64,000 bases of DNA from Neobacillus niacini (GCF_030817595.1 NZ_JAUSZN010000001.1:690001-754000), one strand, 5' to 3'; positions 50,412 to 59,766 are shown, counted from the stretch's first letter. Numbers and translations: made by a program. Notes: generated by a model from the letters alone, not told the origin.

Positions 50412-51026
50412 ATGACTGAATCAATATTGTCCCTTATCAAAGAATGGGGGATATGGGGAGTGTTCATATCCTTATTTATTGAAGGGAGTGCTCTTCCCTT
50501 TATCGGCTCGTTCATCATGGTAACAGTGGGATTTATTTTAGATTTGACCTGGTTCGAGATGATATGGATCTCATTAGCAGGCAGCTTCATATATGCGATA
50601 GGGAGTTGGATTCCTTATTTTATTGGGTATAAATTCGGTAAATCTGTAGAAGACCGGTTGAGTGATGCAAAAAGAGAAAAATTAACAAAGGCTAGGAAGG
50701 CTTTTAGCAAGAATGGAGTTTGGAGTGTTGCCATATCGAGCCCGCTTCATTTAGGGAATTTTGTCCCTTTTTTAGCGGGAATTTCACATATGAAACTTCG
50801 AACCTATACACTACTTACCATGATCGGTATTGCTCCGTCCACCTTCCTATTTTTAAGTTTTGGTCATTTTTATCCAGGTGATTTCAGCAGCGTTATGAAT
50901 ACAGTAAAGGATTATCAACTATTACTATTAATTTTGTTTGGATTCATTACTTTGATTTATTTGGGTATTAAATTTTTCGGTTATCGTCAGCAAAAGAAAT
51001 TAATGAAACAAAATCTGATGAGTTAG
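50412..51026 (+). CDS. DedA-family membrane protein
   Basis: A 204-aa protein of the SNARE-associated/DedA family, with family patterns FIEGSALPFIGSFIMVTVGF (about residues 21-40), GSWIPYFIGYKFGKSVEDRL and the HLGNFVPFLAGISHMKLRTY region in place of the usual R-x-x-PxxR-x-x-G motif. DedA proteins are linked to lipid flipping and membrane-potential homeostasis. ATG 50412 with GGAGTGAG upstream. Confidence 0.85.
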   Translation: MTESILSLIKEWGIWGVFISLFIEGSALPFIGSFIMVTVGFILDLTWFEMIWISLAGSFIYAIGSWIPYFIGYKFGKSVEDRLSDAKREKLTKARKAFSKNGVWSVAISSPLHLGNFVPFLAGISHMKLRTYTLLTMIGIAPSTFLFLSFGHFYPGDFSSVMNTVKDYQLLLLILFGFITLIYLGIKFFGYRQQKKLMKQNLMS

Positions 51027-51039
51027 ATATCCTTACACT

Positions 51040-51068
51040 AAAAACACCTGAAAAGGGTGTTTTTTCTT
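51040..51068 (+). terminator. Intrinsic terminator
   Basis: AAACACC-TGAAAA-GGGTGTTT followed by TTTC(T)5. Confidence 0.7.
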
Positions 51069-51171
51069 TTTACATTGGCGAAGTATAATGGATGGAATTA
51101 GGTTAAAACTTCCTAAGCTATAAACAATCCATTATAATTTTTAATGAATGGAATGTAATAGGAGTGTATAG

Positions 51172-51867
51172 ATGAAAAGTATATCGATTTTAGTTGCAGA
51201 TGATGAAGAAGAGATCGCCAATTTAATTGCCATCCATTTAGAAAAGGAAGGGTATCGTGTTTTTAAAGCATTGGACGGGGAGGAAGCTATAGCCGTAATC
51301 CAGACTCAATCAATTGATTTAGTTATTTTGGATATCATGATGCCGAAACTGGATGGTTATGAAGTAACCCGCAATATTCGTGAACAACACAACATGCCGA
51401 TCATTTTTTTGAGTGCTAAAACATCTGATTTTGACAAGGTCCACGGTTTGGTGATTGGAGCAGATGATTATATGACGAAACCCTTCACTCCCATTGAATT
51501 GGTTGCTCGAGTAAATGCACAGCTGCGCCGATTTATGAAGTTGAATCAACCTAAAGTGAATCAAACTTCTGGCTTGGAATTTGGCGGATTAATTATTTCT
51601 CCTGAACAGAGGAACGTAACTCTATATGGTGAATCCATCGACTTAACGCCAAAGGAATTTGACATTCTATATTTATTAGCACGGCAGCCAAAGAAAGTGT
51701 TCAGTGTGGAAAATATTTTTCAACAGGTATGGGGCGAAGCATACTATGAAGGGGCTAATACCGTAATGGTCCATATACGTACGTTGCGAAAAAAACTGGA
51801 AGAAGATAAACGGAAAAACAAATTAATCAAAACAGTGTGGGGAGTCGGGTATACATTCAATGGTTAA
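51172..51867 (+). CDS. VanR-like OmpR-family response regulator
   Basis: A 231-aa regulator: receiver domain with acidic pocket DDEEE (residues 10-14), phospho-acceptor Asp in LDIMMPKLDG (about 53), Lys in DDYMTKPFTP (about 102); OmpR winged helix at about 130-230 (LTPKEFDILYLLARQPKKVF, VWGVGYTF). It overlaps the sensor kinase gene by 8 bp. With the VanY-like peptidase downstream it resembles the control arm of vancomycin-type systems. Confidence 0.9.
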   Translation: MKSISILVADDEEEIANLIAIHLEKEGYRVFKALDGEEAIAVIQTQSIDLVILDIMMPKLDGYEVTRNIREQHNMPIIFLSAKTSDFDKVHGLVIGADDYMTKPFTPIELVARVNAQLRRFMKLNQPKVNQTSGLEFGGLIISPEQRNVTLYGESIDLTPKEFDILYLLARQPKKVFSVENIFQQVWGEAYYEGANTVMVHIRTLRKKLEEDKRKNKLIKTVWGVGYTFNG

Positions 51868-52972
51868 GATTGCACGAAGTTTCCGTTCTAGAATGGTTCT
51901 ATTATTTGGCTTAAGCATGCTGTCTGCTGGTATCATAACATTCATTATTTATAAGGGACTTCAATGGTACTATCACAATTGGGTCGAGTGGGGAGATCCG
52001 CTGTCGTGGCTTCGAATTTATATAAGTACAATTGGTGACATAAATTTCTTCTTAATAATATTTATTCCGCTTTCTATTCTTTTTTTCTATTTACTCACTA
52101 AGCCTTATACTGCGTATTTTAATGAGATTTCAAATGGAATCCACAATCTCGCGCGTGGAGACTTTAAACAGCAGGTTACGATCCAATCCAATGATGAATT
52201 TAGTGCTATTGCACAGGATATTAATCTCGCAAGTGAAAAATTAGAAGAAGCGATTTTAAGAGGTGATTTTTCGGAAAGTAGCAAGGATCAATTAGTGGTC
52301 AATTTGGCCCATGATTTACGTACGCCACTTACCTCCGTTATCGGGTATTTGGATTTAATCCTTAAGGATGAAAAATTGACGAAGGTTCAGGCCAAACATT
52401 ATTTAACCATTGCCTTTACAAAATCTCAGCGTTTAGAACGTTTGATTGATGAATTATTTGAAATTACTAGAATGAATTATGGAATGTTACATATTGAGAA
52501 AAAGCCGCTTAATGTAAGTGACTTGCTTTATCAATTAAAGGAAGAAATGTATCCAGTCTTTGAAAAAAATGATTTGATTGCGCGTATCAATATTCTGCCC
52601 GCTCTATCTATTTTAGGTGATGGAGAACTGTTAGCACGTGTGTTTGAAAACCTGTTAACCAACGCAAACCGATATGGAATTGATGGTCAGTATGTCGATA
52701 TCAATGGTTTTATTGAAAAAGGGGAAGTAGTAGTTCAGATCGTAAATTATGGAGACTTCATTCCACCTAATGAACTTCCGCATATCTTTGAAATGTTTTA
52801 TACCGGTGATAAGGCTCGAACACATCAAGAAAATAGTACGGGTCTTGGTTTATTCATAGCGAAGAATATTGTTGAGCAGCATAATGGGACCATTACTGTA
52901 GAAAGCAATTTTATTCGTACGGTATTTGAAGTTCGTTTACCCCAAGTGAGCGTGGATGAACAATTAGAGTGA
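51860..52972 (+). CDS. VanS-like sensor histidine kinase
   Basis: A 370-aa kinase: two membrane helices (about residues 12-30 and 58-80) around a short extracytoplasmic loop, HAMP-like linker, phospho-acceptor H-box NLAHDLRTPLTSVIGYLDLI (about 149-168), N-box NLLTNANRYG, G-box STGLGLFIAKNIVEQHNG. The small sensor loop matches the VanS kind. The signal is not predictable. Confidence 0.9.
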   Translation: MVKIARSFRSRMVLLFGLSMLSAGIITFIIYKGLQWYYHNWVEWGDPLSWLRIYISTIGDINFFLIIFIPLSILFFYLLTKPYTAYFNEISNGIHNLARGDFKQQVTIQSNDEFSAIAQDINLASEKLEEAILRGDFSESSKDQLVVNLAHDLRTPLTSVIGYLDLILKDEKLTKVQAKHYLTIAFTKSQRLERLIDELFEITRMNYGMLHIEKKPLNVSDLLYQLKEEMYPVFEKNDLIARINILPALSILGDGELLARVFENLLTNANRYGIDGQYVDINGFIEKGEVVVQIVNYGDFIPPNELPHIFEMFYTGDKARTHQENSTGLGLFIAKNIVEQHNGTITVESNFIRTVFEVRLPQVSVDEQLE

Positions 52973-53063
52973 AAACTTAAGAAAAATTTAAACTTTACCC
53001 CACTTTTTATTTAAATAGTTTTTCCTATTCTAGTACCAAGATAGAAATAGGAGGATATTTAAT

Positions 53064-53939
53064 ATGAAAAAGTGGGGATTTTTATTGTTAGTTGTCGTAA
53101 GCATGGGAATTACAGTAGTGAATAGGTTAGATCTATTTAATGATAAAGTAGAGATTAAACATTTTGTGCCTGATTATAAATTTGATGAAAGTGAAACTTC
53201 TAAAAGTACTCAATTGGTAGAGATAGGAAAGGAACTCGTTTATCAAGGAAATTTACTTCTGGTAAACAATGAGTATCCTGTTCACAAAGAGAGTATTAAA
53301 TCAGATGTCGTGAATTTATTTGAGCACGGTGGTCTAACTGAGGGATATGGGCTTTTAGATAGTGAGATTTATTTGTCTGAAAAAGTTGCCTATGCGTTTT
53401 CTGAAATGATAGATGCTGCAGGTGAAGAAGGAGTTCGTCATTTTTCGATTAATAGTGGCTTTCGTGACTTTGAAGAGCAGAATGCACTTTATCAGCAAAT
53501 GGGTTCCAGCTTAGCTTTGCCTGCAGGTCATAGTGAACACAATCTAGGGTTATCACTGGATGTAGGTTCGACTCAAATGAAAATGAGTGAGGCTCCTGAA
53601 GGCAAGTGGATTGAGAAAAATGCCTGGAAATACGGATTTATTTTACGCTATCCAAAGGATAAAACGCATGTTACTGGAATTCAATACGAACCATGGCATA
53701 TCCGCTATGTGGGTTTGCCCCACAGTGCCATCATCCAGGAAAAGAACTTCGCTTTGGAAGAATATATTAATTATCTAAGAGAAGAAAAGAACTTGACGGC
53801 TACCGTTAATGGGGAAGAATATAAAGTTACTTATTATCCCATTGAAGCAAGTAGTGCAATAAAAGTACCAAAGAATAGCACATATGAGATCTCAGGTAAT
53901 AATATTGATGGCGTTATTGTAACTGAATTGAAATCGTAA
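53064..53939 (+). CDS. vanY: VanY-like D-alanyl-D-alanine carboxypeptidase (M15)
   Basis: A 291-aa zinc peptidase with an N-terminal signal/anchor (about residues 4-20). The M15B catalytic signature is present: SGFRDFEEQNALYQQ, GHSEHNLGLSLDVG (His and Asp zinc ligands, SxHxxGxxxD) and EPWHIRYVG (ExxH). It trims the terminal D-Ala of peptidoglycan stem peptides outside the membrane. RBS TAGGAGG. No vanH/A/X or other ligase gene is nearby, so it more likely serves wall maturation than full glycopeptide resistance. Confidence 0.88.
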   Translation: MKKWGFLLLVVVSMGITVVNRLDLFNDKVEIKHFVPDYKFDESETSKSTQLVEIGKELVYQGNLLLVNNEYPVHKESIKSDVVNLFEHGGLTEGYGLLDSEIYLSEKVAYAFSEMIDAAGEEGVRHFSINSGFRDFEEQNALYQQMGSSLALPAGHSEHNLGLSLDVGSTQMKMSEAPEGKWIEKNAWKYGFILRYPKDKTHVTGIQYEPWHIRYVGLPHSAIIQEKNFALEEYINYLREEKNLTATVNGEEYKVTYYPIEASSAIKVPKNSTYEISGNNIDGVIVTELKS

Positions 53940-53968
53940 TAATAGAGTGAAAGTAAATTTCACTTTTC

Positions 53969-54085
53969 TGAGAGTATTTTTTGCAATGTGAGAGTAAATC
54001 CTGTTATGCGAGAGTTAAAACACTTTACCAAGAGTAAAATCAATTATGTGAGATTAATTTTCGATTTCCGAGATTATTTTAACTA
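53969..54085 (+). repeat. Degenerate tandem repeat, about 20-bp units
   Basis: Six units of the type TG(T/C)GAGAGTAAA-N6-TTA (starting at about 53969, 53987, 54007, 54029, 54047, 54067). Unit length varies from 18 to 22 bp. Function unknown; the remaining bases to 54229 hold only the TerC promoter region. Confidence 0.7.
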
Positions 54086-54229
54086 TGTATGGGGTATATC
54101 ATCTATATGAATTTCTATTTTATCTTTATAATGGAAATTTTTATCAAGAAAATAGTACAAAATAGTATTAAACCAGTATGAACATAATTTATACTAATAC
54201 TGTGATTTAATCATACATAGGGGGATAAA

Positions 54230-54970
54230 ATGGAACTTTCTTTGTTATTAGAGTATGGATGGGTTTTACTTATTTTGATTTTGTTAGAAGGCTTATTATC
54301 TGCGGATAATGCTTTGGTCTTAGCGATCATGGCAAAGCATTTGCCTGAAGCTCAGCAGAAAAAGGCGATAAATATCGGGCTGATGCTAGCCTTCATATTT
54401 AGGATTGGTGCTATCTTTATCATTTCGTTTTTGTTTCATGTTTGGTGGATTCAAGCAATCGGGGCTGCGTATTTAATTTTCATTGCATTAAAACATTTGC
54501 TTAAAAAGGATCATGGCGGTAAAGAGAAAGTTGGAAAAAGCTACCGAGCTACTGTAGCTCAAATCGCATTAGCTGATATTGCCTTTGCTGTTGATTCGAT
54601 TTTAGCTGCAGTCGCTCTTGTTATTGCATTGCCAGGTACGCCAATGGGCGAAATCGGCGGAATGGATGGCGCGCAATTTATTGTCATATTAATCGGTGCA
54701 ATAGCTGGATTAATCGTGATTCGGTTTGCAGCAGGGTTCTTTGTTAAAGTCCTGACAGAACGCCCTAGCCTTGAAACAGCGGCGATGTTACTAGTTGGCT
54801 GGGTCGGCGTAAAGTTGTTAATGCATACTCTTGCACATCCAGCTTTACACATAATTCCTCATGATTTTGTAGAAGGACCAATTTGGAATACCATCTTTTG
54901 GTCCGTTATGCTACTAATTGCTTTAGGCGGCTGGTTCTTATCAGGTAAAAAAACAGAACAGTCCACATAA
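54230..54970 (+). CDS. TerC-family integral membrane protein (YkoY-like)
   Basis: A 246-aa protein with about eight helices and the TerC metal-site motifs EGLLSADNALVLAIMAKHLP (residues 20-39) and ALADIAFAVDSILAAVAL (about 112-129), each with conserved Asp/Asn. TerC-family proteins export Mn2+ and help load metal into secreted enzymes. I looked for a yybP-ykoY manganese riboswitch upstream and saw none. RBS AGGGGG. Confidence 0.9.
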   Translation: MELSLLLEYGWVLLILILLEGLLSADNALVLAIMAKHLPEAQQKKAINIGLMLAFIFRIGAIFIISFLFHVWWIQAIGAAYLIFIALKHLLKKDHGGKEKVGKSYRATVAQIALADIAFAVDSILAAVALVIALPGTPMGEIGGMDGAQFIVILIGAIAGLIVIRFAAGFFVKVLTERPSLETAAMLLVGWVGVKLLMHTLAHPALHIIPHDFVEGPIWNTIFWSVMLLIALGGWFLSGKKTEQST

Positions 54971-54986
54971 GTTACATCGACACCGA

Positions 54987-55018
54987 ATGGCTTGGAAGTA
55001 TATCAAGCCATTTTTTTA
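54987..55018 (+). terminator. Intrinsic terminator
   Basis: ATGGCTTG / CAAGCCAT with TTTTTTT tail. Confidence 0.85.
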
Positions 55019-55039
55019 TATTGGGAAAGGAGAGTAAAT

Positions 55040-55852
55040 ATGAATTTTTCATTTGATCATTTAGTTTGGTTCCATCATAATCCTGAAAAAGCAATACAAC
55101 CTCTTTCAGAAAAAGGAGTCCATGTTGCCCACGGCGGCCGTCATGACACATGGGGAACCTACAATACACTTAGTTATTTTGGTTTAAGCTATATAGAATT
55201 TTTGGGGATCGAAGTGTTAACCATCGCAGAACAACACGAGGAAAATCGATTAATTACCCAAATTGTGGAGCAACTTGCTAAAGAAAATCGGGAAGGGCCT
55301 GCTAAAATAGCGATTCGAACTAATCATATTCACAAATTAGCTATAAAGCTGAAACAAGACGGTCATACCGTTTATGGTCCACTTCCTGGGCAACGTGTAA
55401 CTGCAAATGGGGAAGTAATACAGTGGACCCTGCTGTTTATCGAGGAGCATCCTAATCAGCTATCACTTCCATTTTTCATCCAATGGGATAATAGTGATAA
55501 GGAAAGATTATCTGCAATAAAGGAACAAGGATTGTTAGGGAGGCATAGTGACGAAAATTCAAAATTAGAATGTGTCGGCTTTGTTGTCAGGGACTTAGAA
55601 GACACAATTAGAACGTGGGGAGATTTATTAAATCTAACACCGAGTGAGGAGTTTTGGGATGAAGACTTACAGGCAAGATGTCAAAAATTAGAATTGCCTG
55701 GAACCCATTTATTATTCTGCACACCCGATCGAGAAGGACCAGCAGAAAAGGTCTTACATGAGAGAGGAGAAACTCCTTTTTTAGTGAACATAAGCCAAGC
55801 TAATCAAAACAGCTTATTTGAATTGTTGAATGGCTATTGGCGGTTTCAATAG
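55040..55852 (+). CDS. VOC/glyoxalase-like domain protein
   Basis: A 270-aa protein of the Glyoxalase_3 kind: NFSFDHLVWFHHNPEKAIQP at the N-terminus, HGGRHDTWGTYNTLSYFGLS, YIEFLGIE, then a second half (ECVGFVVRDLEDTIRTWGDL). Several His/Glu could bind metal. Function unknown. ATG 55040 with AAGGAGAG upstream. Confidence 0.82.
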   Translation: MNFSFDHLVWFHHNPEKAIQPLSEKGVHVAHGGRHDTWGTYNTLSYFGLSYIEFLGIEVLTIAEQHEENRLITQIVEQLAKENREGPAKIAIRTNHIHKLAIKLKQDGHTVYGPLPGQRVTANGEVIQWTLLFIEEHPNQLSLPFFIQWDNSDKERLSAIKEQGLLGRHSDENSKLECVGFVVRDLEDTIRTWGDLLNLTPSEEFWDEDLQARCQKLELPGTHLLFCTPDREGPAEKVLHERGETPFLVNISQANQNSLFELLNGYWRFQ

Positions 55853-55887
55853 CCTGACTATTCTAAAAAAACACAGGAGATGATTAT

Positions 55888-56742
55888 ATGATCAACACAA
55901 AATTAATTTTAATAGAAGGATTACCTGGTTCAGGAAAATCCACTACTGCAGAAATGACAAATAATATTTTAAAAGAATGGAATGTGGATACAAGATTATT
56001 TCTTGAGGGTAATGTCGAACATCCAGCTGATTATGAAGGAGGCTCTTACTTTTCAAAAACTGACTTTGCCAAGCTTTTGGAACAGTACCATGAAGTTCAG
56101 CCTATTTTAGTAAAACATGCCATCGAACGCTGTGATGGATTTGTATTGCCGCAAGATAAGCTGAAAGAAGAACTTGAAGAGACAATGGTTTCCGATTCTT
56201 TTTGGGAAGTCATTTGGAATCATGATATCTATGAGTTGCCGTTAGAAAAAAACATAGAATTAATAATGGATAAATGGCAAAGGTTCGAAGAACAGGCAAT
56301 GGCAGGAAATCAAACGTATATATTCGAATGCTGCTTTATTCAAAATCCTGTAACCGTCGGCATGATCAAATATGGTGCTTCCCAGGAAGTTGTGATGAAT
56401 TATGTAAAGCAATTAGCAGATATTATTGAGCCGTTAAACCCTGTTTTACTTTATGTAGATCAAAAAGATCTGTCACGTTCCTTTAAAAAGGCCATACAAG
56501 AACGACCAAGAGAATGGTCTAGTGGTTTTATGGATTACTATACTCACCAAGGCTACGGGAAAATACATGGTGCAGAAGGAATCGAAGGAACCATTGAAGT
56601 TCTCGAAGCAAGAAAACAATTAGAGTCCTTCATTTTTAATGCATTAGCCATTAAAAAGGTTAAAATTGATAATACTCAGTTTGACAAAGATTCTCACAAA
56701 AATAGAATCACGGAAGTATTCATGAATGCTGCAAGCATATAG
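55888..56742 (+). CDS. P-loop NTPase (thymidylate-kinase-like fold)
   Basis: A 284-aa protein with Walker A IEGLPGSGKSTTAEM (residues 8-22) and a later IFECCFIQNPVTVGM segment. The rest matches a group of uncharacterised Bacillus P-loop proteins of about 280 aa. A nucleotide- or small-molecule-kinase role is possible but unproven. RBS AGGAGATG. Confidence 0.75.
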   Translation: MINTKLILIEGLPGSGKSTTAEMTNNILKEWNVDTRLFLEGNVEHPADYEGGSYFSKTDFAKLLEQYHEVQPILVKHAIERCDGFVLPQDKLKEELEETMVSDSFWEVIWNHDIYELPLEKNIELIMDKWQRFEEQAMAGNQTYIFECCFIQNPVTVGMIKYGASQEVVMNYVKQLADIIEPLNPVLLYVDQKDLSRSFKKAIQERPREWSSGFMDYYTHQGYGKIHGAEGIEGTIEVLEARKQLESFIFNALAIKKVKIDNTQFDKDSHKNRITEVFMNAASI

Positions 56743-56749
56743 TTTTATG

Positions 56750-56782
56750 AATCACAGTGCACTTTGCCTCTGATTTTTTTTA
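56750..56782 (+). terminator. Probable intrinsic terminator
   Basis: AATCACAG / CTCTGATT imperfect stem followed by TTTTTTTT. Confidence 0.5.
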
Positions 56783-56793
56783 TATCTAATTCA

Positions 56794-57495
56794 TTATTTT
56801 GTAGGATTAATAACAAAGACAATCACACTTTTATCTAAGTCAAAGTCCCAGTCGACAAAAATATCAATGACTTTCGTATCCAAAATCGCTTCAAAATGGT
56901 TATTGTTATGAAGCAGCCCTTTTTCGAGTGACCGCTTTGCGAGCTTGAGTTGTTCCTGCATCCCTTGTCTGATTAACTGCTTTTCAATCCTGACCAATAT
57001 TCCATTTCGAATAACTAGGATTGTGCGCTGATTTACTTGGCTTGCATAAATCTCTTCAGGCTTCTTTTCTGATTCAGAGCTTAAATGAATGATTTCATTA
57101 ATAAGTTCTGCTTTACCAATAAACTCTTCTGTAATGGGATAGTCGGTACTCGTTGAATCCGTGGATATCCCAGTTAACATCGCAGATTTATTTTGCAGAC
57201 TCCAATCATAGTAGAATTCTCTTATTTCCATACCAGTAACAATCTTTATATATGCTTTTATTTCAGGGATTAGCGTCTGCATGACTAAATCTCGAGTCTG
57301 TTGAACACTTTCATCCTGATTTTGGTTGATGAGTACCTTTTCTGTTGGAGTAAGGAAATTTCGAATATAGACGATAATAAAGGTTCTACCTAATGACACA
57401 TGTACTGATTCCGGTCCTTTACCAAAATGATCACGGAGAATCTTACTTATGTAGCTGCTTAATTCGGCCGATTTTTTATAAATTGGTATTTCCAT
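56794..57495 (-). CDS. MpsC/DUF2294-domain protein (two copies of the domain)
   Basis: A 233-aa soluble protein with two related halves: GKGPESVHVSLGRTFIIVYI-RNFLTPTEKVL (about residues 25-55) and VNQRTILVIRNGILVRIEKQ-LIRQGMQEQL (about 155-185), both like the DUF2294 family, also called MpsC. Some members are tied to sodium-translocating membrane systems, but Bacillus versions are uncharacterised. RBS AAGGAG; monocistronic. Confidence 0.72.
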   Translation of the reverse strand: MEIPIYKKSAELSSYISKILRDHFGKGPESVHVSLGRTFIIVYIRNFLTPTEKVLINQNQDESVQQTRDLVMQTLIPEIKAYIKIVTGMEIREFYYDWSLQNKSAMLTGISTDSTSTDYPITEEFIGKAELINEIIHLSSESEKKPEEIYASQVNQRTILVIRNGILVRIEKQLIRQGMQEQLKLAKRSLEKGLLHNNNHFEAILDTKVIDIFVDWDFDLDKSVIVFVINPTK

Positions 57496-57641
57496 TTTTG
57501 AGGACTCCTTTTTCCAACTAGGTATTTATGCTATAGTCTTCCCTATTCACTGGAAATAATTAGCATGGTTTGTTACTCGGAATAAAAATATAATGAAGGT
57601 AGGTGAAGGGACAGAAAGCCATTCGCTTTGAGGAGTAGGAT

Positions 57642-57788
57642 ATGTTTTCAAGCATGAACAACAAAGTTTTAATAGACACATATTTTAATGCAGTAAAGCT
57701 AAAGTTAGACGAAGACTTTATTAAATTGTTAGAAGAAGAAATTGATCGAAGAGGGATCCAATCAGATAAGGTAGAAAGAATGGTTTAA
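57642..57788 (+). CDS. sda: Sda-like sporulation checkpoint protein
   Basis: A 48-aa helical-hairpin protein: MNNKVLIDTYFNAVKLKLDE then DFIKLLEEEIDRRGI, the same pattern as B. subtilis Sda (LLIESYFKAxxxNLxxDFIxLIExEIxRR). Sda binds the histidine kinase KinA and blocks entry into sporulation when DNA replication is disturbed. RBS GAGGAG 7 nt before ATG 57642; ATG 57654 is an alternative. No clear DnaA or LexA box was seen upstream. Confidence 0.88.
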   Translation: MFSSMNNKVLIDTYFNAVKLKLDEDFIKLLEEEIDRRGIQSDKVERMV

Positions 57789-57933
57789 ACCATAGCTTTT
57801 CACTAAAGATTATTTACACCTTCTTCCAATTATTATTAGTTGTAATGTAATAAGAACAGCAGCGGATGGCTTCTTGCTCTTTACTTCTTTCAAAGAAATT
57901 TTGCCTATTAAATAATCAGACTACTAATACTAT

Positions 57934-57966
57934 AAAAAAAGCTAGGTCATTAGCCTAGCTTTTTTT
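57934..57966. terminator. Bidirectional intrinsic terminator
   Basis: A7-GCTAGG-TCATTAG-CCTAGC-T7. The stretch 57789-57933 before it has no recognisable gene. Confidence 0.8.
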
Positions 57967-58088
57967 ATAGTTATTTATAATAAGTGGTTATTTTCCCTTA
58001 TATCTCTTTCAATAGTTTTGTATAATTTTATATTATAAGAATTTTTAAATTTGAACAGTAATGATACTTTGGAAAATGGAGTGTTAAA

Positions 58089-58577
58089 ATGTTAACCATA
58101 CGGAACGTGACGATGAATGATTTACCTGACCTTTTAATCATTGAACACCTTTGCTTTCCAATTGAAGAAGCAGCGACGGAAGAAGCCTTTAAACAGCGTA
58201 TTCAATTAATTCCAGATAGCTTTTTTGTGGCGGAAGAGTGTGGTGTGATTGTGGGTTTAGTGAATGGACCAGTGATTGAAAAAGAGTTTATTACAGATGA
58301 TTTATTCGAGGAGATTAAGCCAAATCCTGCTTCCGGCGGTCATCAAACGGTTTTAGGAGTTGCCGTGACACCGCACTTCCAAACAAGGGGAGTGGCAACA
58401 GCGTTACTAGCACATCTTGAAAAAGAGGCAATATCAAGAAATCGCGAGAGTATTACACTTACCTGTAAAGAAGACTTAATACGATTTTATGAAAACTTAG
58501 GATACAAAAATCGAGGTGTTTCGAAATCGGAGCATGGCGGCGTCCAGTGGTACAACCTGAATAAAAAATTGAGGTAG
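58089..58577 (+). CDS. GNAT-family N-acetyltransferase
   Basis: A 162-aa enzyme with VLGVAVTPHFQTRGVATALL (motif A, about residues 94-113) and LIRFYENLGYKNRGVSKSEH (motif B), matching the YpeA/arylalkylamine-like acetyltransferases of Bacillus. Starts at ATG 58089. 27 bp before a second GNAT gene. Confidence 0.88.
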   Translation: MLTIRNVTMNDLPDLLIIEHLCFPIEEAATEEAFKQRIQLIPDSFFVAEECGVIVGLVNGPVIEKEFITDDLFEEIKPNPASGGHQTVLGVAVTPHFQTRGVATALLAHLEKEAISRNRESITLTCKEDLIRFYENLGYKNRGVSKSEHGGVQWYNLNKKLR

Positions 58578-58604
58578 AGGAGATTTTTTCACGGAGGAGA
58601 TACA

Positions 58605-59153
58605 GTGATTTATAGAGATAAAGAATTGATCATTCGTCCCATTTTAGAGGCTGATCTATCAGAACTTTGGAGTTTGATTTATTCAGAGGAACTACCAGAA
58701 TGGAAAAAATGGGACGCACCTTATTTTGAACATAAGCATGTTACATACCAAGATTATTTGAAGACGAAAGACGCTCTTGTGAACCAAGATAACCGCTGGG
58801 TGATTGAGGTGAACGGTGAGATTATCGGAACAATAGGCTATTATTGGGAGCATAAGCCGTCTAATTGGCTGGAAATCGGGATTGTGATCTATAAACCTGC
58901 CTACTGGAGCGGCGGGTATGGGACAAGAGCAATTCGGATATTGATCAATCATTTATTTACCACCATGCCGCTAGTTCGAGTGGGTTATACGACTTGGTCA
59001 GGAAATGAACGGATGATTAAGGTTGGGGAAAAACTAGGAATGACAATGGAAGCAAGGCTAAGAAAATGCCGTTATTATAATGGTGAATATTACGATTCCA
59101 TCAGAATGGGATTGTTGAGAGAAGAATGGGAATCAAATCCTCAATTTAAATAA
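58605..59153 (+). CDS. GNAT-family N-acetyltransferase (RimJ/RimL-like)
   Basis: A 182-aa enzyme with IGIVIYKPAYWSGGYGTRAI (motif A, about residues 91-110), TWSGNERMIKVGEKLGMTME and EARLRKCRYYNGEYYDSIRM, the RimJ/RimL layout that acetylates protein N-termini or small molecules. GTG start with GGAGGAG upstream; probably co-transcribed with the GNAT gene before it. Confidence 0.9.
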   Translation: MIYRDKELIIRPILEADLSELWSLIYSEELPEWKKWDAPYFEHKHVTYQDYLKTKDALVNQDNRWVIEVNGEIIGTIGYYWEHKPSNWLEIGIVIYKPAYWSGGYGTRAIRILINHLFTTMPLVRVGYTTWSGNERMIKVGEKLGMTMEARLRKCRYYNGEYYDSIRMGLLREEWESNPQFK

Positions 59154-59168
59154 TAATGTATTAGAAAG

Positions 59169-59200
59169 AACCTGAGCCCAAAAACTTAGGTTTTTTTTTA
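59169..59200 (+). terminator. Intrinsic terminator
   Basis: AACCTGAG / CTTAGGTT with nine T. Confidence 0.75.
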
Positions 59201-59286
59201 GGTCTTTCCTATGCGTCTCCTCTAGTGGGGAATTATGGTAGAATAGGTAATAATGAGAACACTTATAAGCGAAGGGAGAAAAACCA

Positions 59287-59709
59287 ATGTACGAATTAAA
59301 AACAAAACAAACAGACAATAGTGTGATAGAGTTTATCGAACAGGTCGACAGCCCAAAGAAACGCGAGGACGCATACAAATTATTAGATATCTTCACAGAG
59401 ACTACTGGTTATGAAGCGAAAATGTGGGGACCAAGTATCATTGGTTTTGGATCTTACCATTACAAATATGAATCTGGTCACGAAGGTGACGCACCTCTCG
59501 TTGGATTTTCTCCGAGAAAAGCAAAAATCAGCTTATATTTTGCACCAGGTGAAACAAAGCGGGAAGAATTGTTAGAACAGTTTGGAAAACACACTACAGG
59601 GAAAGCGTGTGTGTACATTAATAAAGTTGCAGATATTGATGTAGATGTTTTGAAAGCATTAATTATTGAATCTGTATCCTTTTTGCAAGCAATGTATCCA
59701 GCAAAATAA
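59287..59709 (+). CDS. DUF1801 protein
   Basis: A 140-aa YdhG-like protein: MWGPSIIGFGSYHYKYESGHEGD (about residues 46-68, split as MWGPSIIGFGSYHY and KYESGHEGD) and GFSPRKAKISLYF, GKACVYINKVADID. Function unknown. RBS GAAGGGAG. Confidence 0.85.
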   Translation: MYELKTKQTDNSVIEFIEQVDSPKKREDAYKLLDIFTETTGYEAKMWGPSIIGFGSYHYKYESGHEGDAPLVGFSPRKAKISLYFAPGETKREELLEQFGKHTTGKACVYINKVADIDVDVLKALIIESVSFLQAMYPAK

Positions 59710-59714
59710 AACGG

Positions 59715-59765
59715 TGAGCCTCTTATCCAGCAGTCCATTCATTTGCTAAATAAGGGGCTCTATTT
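59715..59765 (+). terminator. Intrinsic terminator
   Basis: GAGCCTCTTAT / ATAAGGGGCTC (one mismatch) with a long loop and TATTTCTT tail; it also lies at the end of the convergent RMD1-like gene. Confidence 0.65.
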
Positions 59766-59766
59766 C

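Noticed and set aside
54088..54229. yybP-ykoY manganese riboswitch before terC
   Set aside because: The conserved loop sequences of that aptamer are not present in the leader.
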